Shown: positions 42,517 through 50,404 of the stretch, piece after piece | Layout of the letters: every line of letters starts with the position of its first letter | How positions within the stretch are numbered: the stretch's first letter is position 1 | DNA from: Bremerella cremea | GTDB lineage: Bacteria; Planctomycetota; Planctomycetia; Pirellulales; Pirellulaceae | DNA length: 64,000 bases | Direction of reading: 5' to 3' | Assembly: GCF_003335505.1 (NCBI RefSeq) | Contig: NZ_QPEX01000010.1 | Location: 1,054,001 to 1,118,000 of the forward strand | Translations under genes and position numbers: made by a program | The notes under the pieces: generated by a model | Told to the model about the DNA's origin: nothing | Database searches by the model: none | Seen by the model: only the letters and a program-made list of their open reading frames with translations

Positions 42517-42658
42517 CCCGCGAAATCAAGAACGGTTCTAACATAACAGGCATCCCGCTTGGACTGCAGGAGGGTAGGCGATTCAGTACGATCGGCACGT
42601 CCTGGAAGAACTGGTAATCTTTCGCTAAATAGCGCCAATCGATTTGCGAGCTGTCGGC

Positions 42659-43138
42659 TTAGCGATTCGCTTCTTGCAGGACAGCTTCTGGCGTTTCGTC
42701 GCCGTGCAAGACATGGGTGATTTTCTCTCCCTTTTCACCGGCATAAAACACGAGGAACTCAGCGTCCCCTTGGCCGACGTTTTCGCCCCAATGAGCTTTA
42801 TCGACCACTTCGATCAAGGACTCGCCTGCTTTGAGTTTCTTCGTCTCCCCAGCGGGCATGTGAACGTCGACCTCTCCCTTCAGCAGAACGGCGGCGTTGA
42901 TCACGCTATGGAAATGCAGCGGCGTTTTCTTCCCTTCCGGAATGATGATCTTCAGCACGGTAATTTCCGGCTGCCCGGTAGGGTAATGAGGCAGCGGCTT
43001 GTCGTCCCACGCATCACTTGATTTGGCGAGAACGGTAACCTTGAGATCCCCCTCGCCGACATCGTGCCCCCAAACCAAGCTAACTGTTCCGCACACAGCG
43101 AAGGAAATCCAAAACAAGCGACGGACAAGAAGGTTCAT
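42659..43138 (-). CDS. Secreted cupin-domain protein
   Basis: 159 residues from ATG at 43138 (AGGG eight bases upstream). The signal peptide includes RRLFWISFAVCGTVSLVWG. The single cupin shows the first His pair in PLHFHSVINAAVLLKGEVDV, with Glu in the same motif, and a second His in DKAHWGENVGQ, which suggests a bound metal. No enzyme family within the cupins can be named. The protein is exported. It is on the same strand as mutS, 230 bases upstream of it, probably in a separate transcript. Confidence 0.8.
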   Translation of the reverse strand: MNLLVRRLFWISFAVCGTVSLVWGHDVGEGDLKVTVLAKSSDAWDDKPLPHYPTGQPEITVLKIIIPEGKKTPLHFHSVINAAVLLKGEVDVHMPAGETKKLKAGESLIEVVDKAHWGENVGQGDAEFLVFYAGEKGEKITHVLHGDETPEAVLQEANR

Positions 43139-43420
43139 GAGCAAGACCCTAGGCAGAGCAAAACTGGCAAAATGGGCAACGCCTACACGCTTGTAGACGG
43201 AAAGAGAACAACCTTCAAACCTAGGTCAAGCAGCGCGCAGTGTAGCGGCTGCCGACTTCGCAGTGGTTGATCTAACGCACGTCGATCACCAAGCTGACCG
43301 CGATAAAGAGAACAATCGCTAGAATTGCGCAGCGAGGCCAGTCAACCAGTCAGGGCGCGGATTAAGAACCGGAAATGTTGCCATTAAGCCCGGCTCTAGA
43401 AAACCACGCCCTCGCCAGTC

Positions 43421-43681
43421 TTACTCTTTTTCACTCATGTGCTGGTAAAGCTCGGCCATCAATTCGCTGATTTTCAATGCTTTCTCGAACGCTGCCGCGT
43501 CTAGCAAGATCGAAGGATGGCTCGAGACATGCTGGCTCCAGTTCGATTCGGCCAGATAGATACGGTCGACCGCCTCGTGATTTCCGTAGCTCTCTGGCCC
43601 AAACCGCTCGACAAGCTCGTCCATCGATTCGACTGCGTTTTCTTCCAACGCTTCGTTCAACAGTTCTTCGCGTTCGTCCAT
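43421..43681 (-). CDS. Small acidic hypothetical protein
   Basis: 86 residues from ATG at 43681, chosen because AAGGA lies nine bases upstream; ATG at 43714 would add 11 residues. The sequence is acidic and helical (DEREELLNEALEENAVESMDEL, then KALKISELMAELYQHMSEKE) with no signal peptide or known motif. It starts 75 bases after the tRNA-Val gene on the same strand, so it may be read from the tRNA promoter. Function unknown. Confidence 0.6.
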   Translation of the reverse strand: MDEREELLNEALEENAVESMDELVERFGPESYGNHEAVDRIYLAESNWSQHVSSHPSILLDAAAFEKALKISELMAELYQHMSEKE

Positions 43682-43753
43682 GTCAGGCATTCCTTCAGAA
43701 AACAACCAGCGCATAGAAATACCCGTAACTTAAAAAAGTTACGGGTTAAGAAG

Positions 43754-43829
<76 letters not shown>

Positions 43830-44058
43830 GGGAATCGCACAATTTACCAATCGGCGCTTCCAATCGTCAACATGGGGGCTTTGAAATATGGTCGCTTCTT
43901 ATGGGCAGAAAAGGATTTACGTCGCTGAATTCCTACCTGATTGGGGGTTGGGGAGGCGTGGTGGGGACAAGATCGACTGGCTTAATCTTGCCGGAAGGAA
44001 CGATTTTCGAGCAGCTGGCTTGAGAAAACCGTTATCTTGGCGCACGATTTGATCATCG

Positions 44059-45048
44059 ATGTTCGCGAAGAGCGACTATAACCAAAGGACCATCCACCTC
44101 TTATCTATCGCTTGGAGTCCCCTTTTGATCTGGCTGCGGATTCTTTTACTCTCGCTGCATTTGTTTCTGATGAATCTGGCAGCCGTTGGTCCCTTGTTGG
44201 CGATCTGGCTCGACATACGTTCGCTCCGCCGCGATCAGCCTGAGGTCGCCAGGATTGGCCGCTTGATCGGTTGGAGTTCTCTGGTTGCCTTTGGTCTGGG
44301 AATTTTGCTCGGGGTGGCCCAGGGGGGGCTCATTTGGCTAGAAGGAGACCAAGCCTACTTTACCGCGCTGTCGTATGTGTGGGATTCCAAAGTCCTTTAC
44401 GGCTTGTTGGAAATCATTTTTTCGGCAGTTTGCCTGATAATCTACGTCGCTTGGTGGCAGTACGGCAAACGCACAGCTCGCTGGCAGCGGATTGTCTCTC
44501 GTCTGTTAGCGATCTTGGCGGCGACGAACCTGCTGTATCACTTTCCGACGCTTTTCACCATTGTGGGGATGATGGCCCGCGGCGAGGTAACGGTCGAACC
44601 GCCGGTTGACTCTCGCGAGTTCCGTTCGTTGCTTGCTCAAAGTGAAGTGATTTGGTTTACGCTCCATTTTTGGTTCGCCTCGTTCGCCGTCAGCGGGTTG
44701 CTAACCGGGATGTTTTGCTTGAAGCGATTACCGGCCGAGCAGCGGGAGTCGACTGCCGGAGCGGCCTTTACAATCGCGCTGGTCGCTACTGTTTTGCAAA
44801 TTCCCGTCGGTTTTATGCTCACTACCTCCTTGAATTCAGGCCAACAATCGCGTTTGATGGGCGGTGATCCCCTTTGTACGGCCTTTTTTGCGATTGGCGT
44901 GGGAATGGCACTCTGGTTGATGAACTTATTGGCCAGCCTGGCATTCTTCGAGCGCGAAGCCAAAAAAGCCCATCAGGCCGCGATGGTCCTGGGGGGAACC
45001 ATTCTACTGATGACTGCCGCCATGCTGTTAAGCCGTGGCGGGGTTTAA
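44059..45048 (+). CDS. Polytopic membrane protein of unknown function
   Basis: 329 residues with about eight hydrophobic helices, e.g. LIWLRILLLSLHLFLMNLAA (residues 24-43), LVAFGLGILLGVAQGGLIWL (75-94), TFVxx-type and the last ALWLMNLLASLAFF and AAMVLGGTILLMTAAMLL. Both ends are near the membrane and no catalytic motif is evident. His residues occur in the first helix (LHLFLMN) and in TLHFWFASFAVSG, a pattern compatible with heme or quinone sites but not diagnostic. It precedes an epimerase-like gene by 40 bases. I do not recognise the family. Confidence 0.75.
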   Translation: MFAKSDYNQRTIHLLSIAWSPLLIWLRILLLSLHLFLMNLAAVGPLLAIWLDIRSLRRDQPEVARIGRLIGWSSLVAFGLGILLGVAQGGLIWLEGDQAYFTALSYVWDSKVLYGLLEIIFSAVCLIIYVAWWQYGKRTARWQRIVSRLLAILAATNLLYHFPTLFTIVGMMARGEVTVEPPVDSREFRSLLAQSEVIWFTLHFWFASFAVSGLLTGMFCLKRLPAEQRESTAGAAFTIALVATVLQIPVGFMLTTSLNSGQQSRLMGGDPLCTAFFAIGVGMALWLMNLLASLAFFEREAKKAHQAAMVLGGTILLMTAAMLLSRGGV

Positions 45049-45088
45049 TTGGTGTTCTCCTGATCCCTCAATCTGGAAGATTCACAAC

Positions 45089-46027
45089 ATGGCTTTGGAA
45101 GTCATCGAAATTCGCGACGAAGAATCTGGCTCGTCCGCCAAGATAGCCCCAACGTTCGGTTTCAATTGCTTCGAGTTCCTCGCGAAGATCGAAGACCAAG
45201 CAATTGACGTGCTGTGGTCGGCCCCAGACTTTGCCGACGGGACAGCCCGCCCTTCCAGCAGCGGCATCCCTTTGCTTTTTCCGTTTCCTGGACGAATCAA
45301 AGGAACACGTCTCAGTTGGGAAGACCGCCAGTTTGAAATCCCGGAAGGGGATGGACGCGGCAATGCCATCCACGGTTTTGTTATGAACCGTGCTTGGCGA
45401 GTGACCGAGCAAACCGAGTCGAAGGTCACTGCCGAATTCCAAGCCGCGCAAGACGATGCCACCCTGCTTGAGCAATGGCCTACCGATTTCAAAGTCACCG
45501 CGACTTACGAAATCTCCAACGCCACCCTGACCGGCAGCTATTGCATCGAGAACCCCTCGGCTAAGCCGCTGCCGTTTGGCTTTGGGACGCATCCTTATTT
45601 CCGGGTGCCGATCGGGGGTGCCTCAGCCGATGCGTGTGAAATTGTGGTGCCGTATACGTTTGAGTGGGAATTCAAGGATCAATTGGCCAGCGGCAACCAA
45701 TTCAACCGCGACACCGATCCTTTCCAACCCATGCTCTTCAAAGAAACCCAGTTCGATAACGGCTTTGGCGGGCTCGAATGCGAAGATGGTCTCTGCACGA
45801 CTTCCATCCACGATCCGGCATCAGGCCGCACGATTGAGCAGCAATTTGACGATCAGTTTGACTCGGTCGTGCTGTACAACCCAGGCCATCGCGAGGCGTT
45901 TTGCATCGAACCCTACACTTGCATCCCCGATGCCTTTCAACTGCGGCGTCAGGGCTACGATGGTGGCTTACGGGTGTTAGCCAGCGGCGACACGTTTGAA
46001 ACGTCCATTCGCATTCGTGTGAAGTAA
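45089..46027 (+). CDS. Aldose 1-epimerase-like (galactose mutarotase) protein
   Basis: 312 residues from ATG at 45089 (GGAAG nine bases upstream). The mutarotase pattern is present: SSGIPLLFPFPGRIKGTRLSW (a substrate-binding Arg region), HGFVMNRAWRVT with the first catalytic His, FGFGTHPYFRVP with the second, and the C-terminal CIEPYTCIPDAFQL containing the catalytic Glu. The fold is a beta-sandwich; relatives act on hexose or hexose-6-phosphate anomers. Cytoplasmic. A bidirectional terminator follows. The exact sugar cannot be told. Confidence 0.88.
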   Translation: MALEVIEIRDEESGSSAKIAPTFGFNCFEFLAKIEDQAIDVLWSAPDFADGTARPSSSGIPLLFPFPGRIKGTRLSWEDRQFEIPEGDGRGNAIHGFVMNRAWRVTEQTESKVTAEFQAAQDDATLLEQWPTDFKVTATYEISNATLTGSYCIENPSAKPLPFGFGTHPYFRVPIGGASADACEIVVPYTFEWEFKDQLASGNQFNRDTDPFQPMLFKETQFDNGFGGLECEDGLCTTSIHDPASGRTIEQQFDDQFDSVVLYNPGHREAFCIEPYTCIPDAFQLRRQGYDGGLRVLASGDTFETSIRIRVK

Positions 46028-46056
46028 AGCCCGACCAAAACTGAAAACGCTCAATT

Positions 46057-46087
46057 AAAAAAGCCCCGCCAAATGGCGGGGCTTTTT
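46057..46087. terminator. Bidirectional intrinsic terminator
   Basis: GCCCCGCC / GGCGGGGC with a four-base AAAT loop, flanked by six A and five T. It serves the plus-strand epimerase gene and the minus-strand cytochrome-like gene. Confidence 0.93.
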
Positions 46088-46117
46088 GATTTATCATTCA
46101 ACACGATCGAAGTCGAC

Positions 46118-46546
46118 CTAGTCTTCGTCTTCTTTCGAGTCGGTACCTTCGGCAGCCGGCAGCTTGCCTTCGGCGATCTTTTCGCCAAACGTTTGGCCCG
46201 ACTCCGACTTTTCTTTGGCCACTTTGTCGAATGCTTCAAACAGTTCTTTTTGAACTGCTTCTGGCTCGTCCTTACGTCGCTTAGCGCCGTAATCTGACTT
46301 ATCTAGCAGCTCAGCGAGGGCTTGTCCGTATTCGTTGCGGACCTTCTTGCTCTTCTCGCCGTGGCAAAGCGTGCATTTGGCTTCCTTGACGGCGGCGGCC
46401 AACGATTTTTCTGCATCGGTTTTTGGTTCGATCAGATTGTATCGTTCAGCAAACGCTTCGCCAAAAGCCTTGACGGCGAAGGCAGATTGGACAGAAATCG
46501 ACGAGGCAGCAACAACCGCCACTAGGCACAGCACAATTCTCTTCAT
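46118..46546 (-). CDS. Small exported CxxCH (c-type cytochrome-like) protein
   Basis: 142 residues from ATG at 46546 (GGAG nine bases upstream). A signal peptide (KRIVLCLVAVVAASSISVQS, cut near AFAV) precedes a domain with one heme-c motif, CTLCHGE, near residue 55. The Met ligand that would complete the heme is not evident. The rest is highly charged, ending in EDED. This places it as a monoheme periplasmic cytochrome-like protein, or a protein that merely carries CxxCH. It shares the terminator with the convergent epimerase gene. Partner unknown. Confidence 0.72.
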   Translation of the reverse strand: MKRIVLCLVAVVAASSISVQSAFAVKAFGEAFAERYNLIEPKTDAEKSLAAAVKEAKCTLCHGEKSKKVRNEYGQALAELLDKSDYGAKRRKDEPEAVQKELFEAFDKVAKEKSESGQTFGEKIAEGKLPAAEGTDSKEDED

Positions 46547-46845
46547 GAAAGTCTTCTCCAAGCAAAATACTCCCGCAGTAGATTCCGATGGTGTCTATGC
46601 CGTCGCAGGTGGGATAATCGACAGCGGGAAGATCGTGATTCAGTAGCCCCTAAGCTACCTTAATAGTTAAACTTGCTTATATTAGCATGTCAAGCAATCC
46701 CATGGAGGATTGGACGAAACTAGCACCTCCATTCTCGATATCATCAAATTACGGCTCATATTCCGGCTTTTTTAGTACGCTTCCGAGGGGCAGGAGTTCA
46801 CGCCAGACTCTCTTTTCTCCGGTTCCCTCTTACCACCGAAGCCTA

Positions 46846-47715
46846 CTAACTGCTTTGCGAACGCCGGTTTAAGACCTCTCGCAGGCCGTCTCCAAAAAGG
46901 TTGAAACCGAGGATTGTCAACGAAATTGCGATGCCAGGAGCTAGTGCTGGCCAAATCGTGACGTGCAAATACTCTTTCGCCTCGACAAGCATTGCCCCCC
47001 ATTCTGCGTGGGAAGGATCACCTGCAATTCCCAGAAAGGAAAGCCCAGCCACTTCGAGGATAGCATGCCCCAGCCCCAACGTTGCTAAAACCCAAATTGT
47101 CCCGGTAACTGCTGGCAAAAACACAAATAGAACCATGTAAAACGGCGTTGCCCCTGCGGCAATCGCTGCCTCTGCGTAGGCGGCATGCTTCAGCGAAAGC
47201 ATCTCGGCGCGAACCTGCCGCGCGAAAACAGGCACATTAATCAACGCCACCGCGATAATCACCGCCGGCCAGCCGGGGTGCAGGGCCGCAATCACTAAAA
47301 AGGCGATCAACAAGCTGGGGAAGGAAAGCCAAATATCGATCAGTCGCATGACCAACATATCGATACGCCCTCCGTTGTAACCGGCCAACATGCCCAGGCC
47401 CACGCCAATTACCACCGCACACGTAATCGAAGTGATACTGGCAAGCAACGACAAACGGGAACCATGCAGCACACGCGTCAGCACATCTTTTTCGTTGGAA
47501 TCGGTTCCCAACCAATGGGCATAACTAGGAGGTTGATTCTGTCCGTCCCGCGCGTCGGGACTATAAGGCGAAATGACATCGGCGAATAGGGCCGAAAAGA
47601 CGAACAGAAAAATCAGCACGCCCCCAATCCAAATGCCAGGGACACGAAATAGACGAGTGCAAAAAGAAGGAGCTGCCGGAGGAGCGCCCACTTCCGTGAT
47701 GGATGCGGTACTCAA
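46846..47715 (-). CDS. Dipeptide/oligopeptide ABC transporter permease (DppC-like)
   Basis: 289 residues starting at TTG, overlapping the dppB-like stop (TTGA). The N-terminal segment WIGGVLIFLFVFSALFADV is the first helix; the permease signature EAAIAAGATPFYMVLFVFLP is near residue 190, the EAA motif that contacts the ATPase. Typical DppC/OppC length. Third gene of a solute-binding protein, DppB, DppC operon; no ATPase gene follows. Confidence 0.93.
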   Translation of the reverse strand: MSTASITEVGAPPAAPSFCTRLFRVPGIWIGGVLIFLFVFSALFADVISPYSPDARDGQNQPPSYAHWLGTDSNEKDVLTRVLHGSRLSLLASITSITCAVVIGVGLGMLAGYNGGRIDMLVMRLIDIWLSFPSLLIAFLVIAALHPGWPAVIIAVALINVPVFARQVRAEMLSLKHAAYAEAAIAAGATPFYMVLFVFLPAVTGTIWVLATLGLGHAILEVAGLSFLGIAGDPSHAEWGAMLVEAKEYLHVTIWPALAPGIAISLTILGFNLFGDGLREVLNRRSQSS

Positions 47716-48716
47716 CTTCGATTCCCCTCGCGCAAACGTGGATCGAGAACTAGGAATAACACGTCAAGCACCAAGTTCAACGTCACAAAGATCGCTGAAA
47801 TAACCAGCGCACACGCTTGGACCACGGCATAATCGTAATCGCGAATCGCATCGACCACGTATCGCCCAAGGCCTGGCCAGTTGAAAACGGTTTCGGTAAG
47901 GATCGCCCCGGTCAGTAACATACCAAGCTGAAAGCCGACAATATTCATCACCGAGAGCGAGGCGTTTGGAAACGCATGCCGCAACACCATCCGGAACAAG
48001 CTGGCCCCTTTCGCGCGGGCGGTGCGTAGATAATCGGAGTCTAAGACTTCGAGCATACTGTTCCGAGTAATCCGCGAAATGACCGCCAATGGAATTGTTG
48101 CCAGGGCCGTCGCGGGCAGAATTAAATGACGGATACACTTGGCCGTGATCGACCACTGTCCGGTAAACAATGACTCCAAAAAATAGAAGTCGGTCGACAT
48201 GCTGTGCTGTGTTCCAGGAGGCAAGCGAAAACCGCTTGGCATGTTTGGGAACAGCACGATCAAGCAGATCGCGAGAAAAAAGACCGGCACGCTCACACCA
48301 ATCAGTGCCAGCCCCATCGAGATCCAATCTGGCCAGCGATTTCGCCATAAGGCCGCAACAATTCCGATACTAATTCCCAACGGAACGGCGATCATCATGG
48401 CCGCGACAGCCAGTTCAATGGTGGCTGGAACCGCGTGACTCAGCCGCGTACTGATCTTCTCGCCATGCCGTGCAAACGATTCGCCTAAATTCCCCTGGGC
48501 TAATTGGCCAACAAAACGAATCGCCTGTTTCCAGATAGGATCGTTCCATCCCCGTTCGGCCATCTCTAGCTCAATTTTCTCTGGCACTGCGTGCTGACCA
48601 AACTGAGCGATCACCGGGTTGGCTGGCAAGACACGCACAGCAACAAATACGGCCAAAACAGCGATCAACATGGTTACGACGGCTTGCAGCAGCCGCGAAA
48701 GAATCATGCTCCACAC
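47712..48716 (-). CDS. Dipeptide/oligopeptide ABC transporter permease (DppB-like)
   Basis: 334 residues, start GTG at 48716 just after the stop of the solute-binding gene (ATG at 48707 is an alternative). N-terminal helix LLQAVVTMLIAVLAVFVAV, then GWNDPIWKQAIRFV and the DppB signature RTARAKGASLFRMVLRHAFP near residue 250. It pairs with the DppC-like gene that overlaps its end by four bases. Inner-membrane channel subunit for peptides (known function of the family). Confidence 0.94.
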   Translation of the reverse strand: MWSMILSRLLQAVVTMLIAVLAVFVAVRVLPANPVIAQFGQHAVPEKIELEMAERGWNDPIWKQAIRFVGQLAQGNLGESFARHGEKISTRLSHAVPATIELAVAAMMIAVPLGISIGIVAALWRNRWPDWISMGLALIGVSVPVFFLAICLIVLFPNMPSGFRLPPGTQHSMSTDFYFLESLFTGQWSITAKCIRHLILPATALATIPLAVISRITRNSMLEVLDSDYLRTARAKGASLFRMVLRHAFPNASLSVMNIVGFQLGMLLTGAILTETVFNWPGLGRYVVDAIRDYDYAVVQACALVISAIFVTLNLVLDVLFLVLDPRLREGNRS

Positions 48717-48718
48717 GG

Positions 48719-50308
48719 CTATGGTGCTCCTTCGATCCGAGCGGTCTTCAGCCGCACTCGCGAAGAAGGATGCAACTTGTACCCCTTTACGCTATCGCGT
48801 TGGGCAATTCGCACCGGCACATGCACCAGCGGCAGCACCGGGGCATCTTCATAAATCAAAAGCTGAGCCTGCTCGTACAATTCGATTCGTTTTTCCTGAT
48901 CGAGTTCCAGTTCCGCTTTGGCCAGTAGCTTGTCGACCTCTGGGTTTTGGTATTGGCTCAGGTTGTTGCCGCCGATTTCGTTGATGTTGTCCGAATGTAG
49001 TAACGTGTGCAGAAAATTGTGAGGGTCGGCAATGTCGGCGCTCCAGCCGCTTAGTCCTAGTTGGTGTTCTCCCCTGGTCATGCGGGGAAAATGCTGTCCG
49101 ATATCGTTGGTGATAATCTCGATCTTGAAACCAACTTTCTCGAGCGAGTCTTTGATAAAGATCGCCGTTTGTCGAGGCTGTTGCATGTAAGGACGTGGTT
49201 GGTCCATGACGAAAAGCTGCAATTTGACCGGCAACTCAAAGCCGTTTTCCTTGGCAGCTTCTTTAAGCAATTTCTTCGCTAACTCGGGATCGTAAGTAAT
49301 ATCAGGCACCCCAGCCCCATGCCCCCAAAGCGTCGGTGGGACCATTGTTTTAGCTTTCTCGGCCTTGCCCGAATAGGCAACGTCAATCAAACGATCTCGA
49401 TCGATTGCATGAGTAATCGCTTGCCGCACTTTCACTTGATCTAAGGGGGGCTTCTTCGTCTGCATAGTCAAGTAGCCGACATTAATCCCCGAAGTCGATT
49501 GAACCACGATTCCCGGGGTATCTTGCAGACTATCCATTTCTGCAGGGGGCAAGTTGTCGGCAATGTGGATCTCGCTGCGGGCGAGTTGGGTCACGCGAAT
49601 CGAACTTTCTTTGGTCGGCAGAAAGACAACCCTTGCCACCCCAGCAGGCTCGCCCCAGTAATCGCCGAAGCGTTCGAGCAAAATCTCTTGTTCCGGTTTC
49701 CAATGGACAAACTTGAACGGGCCTGTGCCGACCGGATGCCGGGTAAAATCTTCACCATATTTCTTGACGGCCGTGGGGCTCACAATCCCCGAAGCAAACA
49801 AAGCCATGTTGGCCAGAAAGGTCGCCTGAGGTTCTTTCAATTTGAAACGCACGGTCAAGTCATCGATTGCTTCAATACTTTCAATTTGCTTGTAGTTCGA
49901 GTAGTACGGGATGATGTTGCTATGAACATCCGGGTGATCAGGATCGATGATCCGCTGGAACGAGTACACCACCGCGTCAGCGTTCAGGGGCGTACCGTCA
50001 TGAAATTTCACATCGGGCCGTAGCTTGAACGTCCACTCGCGGCCGTCATCGCTCACTTCCCACTCGGTTGCTAAGCACGGAACAAGATCGAGTGTATCCT
50101 CATCGTATTCGACCAAGGTATCGTAGATGTTGACCATCACCTTGACCGCTTCACCAATATCGGTGTGGATCGGATCCAGCGCGTTAGCATCCCCGCCACG
50201 GCTGTAGATCAATGTGTCGGTAGGCAGCGAGGCGCCTCCACTACAACCCAGCAAAGGCATAACTGCACTGAGAAGAAGGCAAATGCGAAAAGCGTTCGGA
50301 AATTCCAT
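48719..50308 (-). CDS. Peptide-binding lipoprotein of ABC importer (DppA/OppA-like)
   Basis: 529 residues from ATG at 50308; GTG at 50320 is an alternative. Lipoprotein signal ending LLGCSGG. SBP family 5 features: YDTLVEYDEDTLDLVPCLAT, LRPDVKFHDGTPLNADAVVY (the family signature) near residues 90-110, and GTGPFKFVHWKPEQEILLER. The protein captures peptides in the periplasm for the two permeases that follow on the same transcript. Without the dppD/F ATPases nearby, energy coupling must be supplied from another locus. Confidence 0.94.
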   Translation of the reverse strand: MEFPNAFRICLLLSAVMPLLGCSGGASLPTDTLIYSRGGDANALDPIHTDIGEAVKVMVNIYDTLVEYDEDTLDLVPCLATEWEVSDDGREWTFKLRPDVKFHDGTPLNADAVVYSFQRIIDPDHPDVHSNIIPYYSNYKQIESIEAIDDLTVRFKLKEPQATFLANMALFASGIVSPTAVKKYGEDFTRHPVGTGPFKFVHWKPEQEILLERFGDYWGEPAGVARVVFLPTKESSIRVTQLARSEIHIADNLPPAEMDSLQDTPGIVVQSTSGINVGYLTMQTKKPPLDQVKVRQAITHAIDRDRLIDVAYSGKAEKAKTMVPPTLWGHGAGVPDITYDPELAKKLLKEAAKENGFELPVKLQLFVMDQPRPYMQQPRQTAIFIKDSLEKVGFKIEIITNDIGQHFPRMTRGEHQLGLSGWSADIADPHNFLHTLLHSDNINEIGGNNLSQYQNPEVDKLLAKAELELDQEKRIELYEQAQLLIYEDAPVLPLVHVPVRIAQRDSVKGYKLHPSSRVRLKTARIEGAP

Positions 50309-50404
50309 GCGGCAAATCACGCTGTCAGCGGCGTAGGCGAGGAAAGTTAAGATTCTAACGTTCGTTCGTGCGACGCGGCAACCTGCATAATCAGCGATGT
50401 TCGA

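Noticed and set aside
42435..42638. Minus-strand 67-codon frame between cupin and mutS
   Set aside because: No ribosome-binding site or motif, and it spans a hairpin; more likely noncoding.
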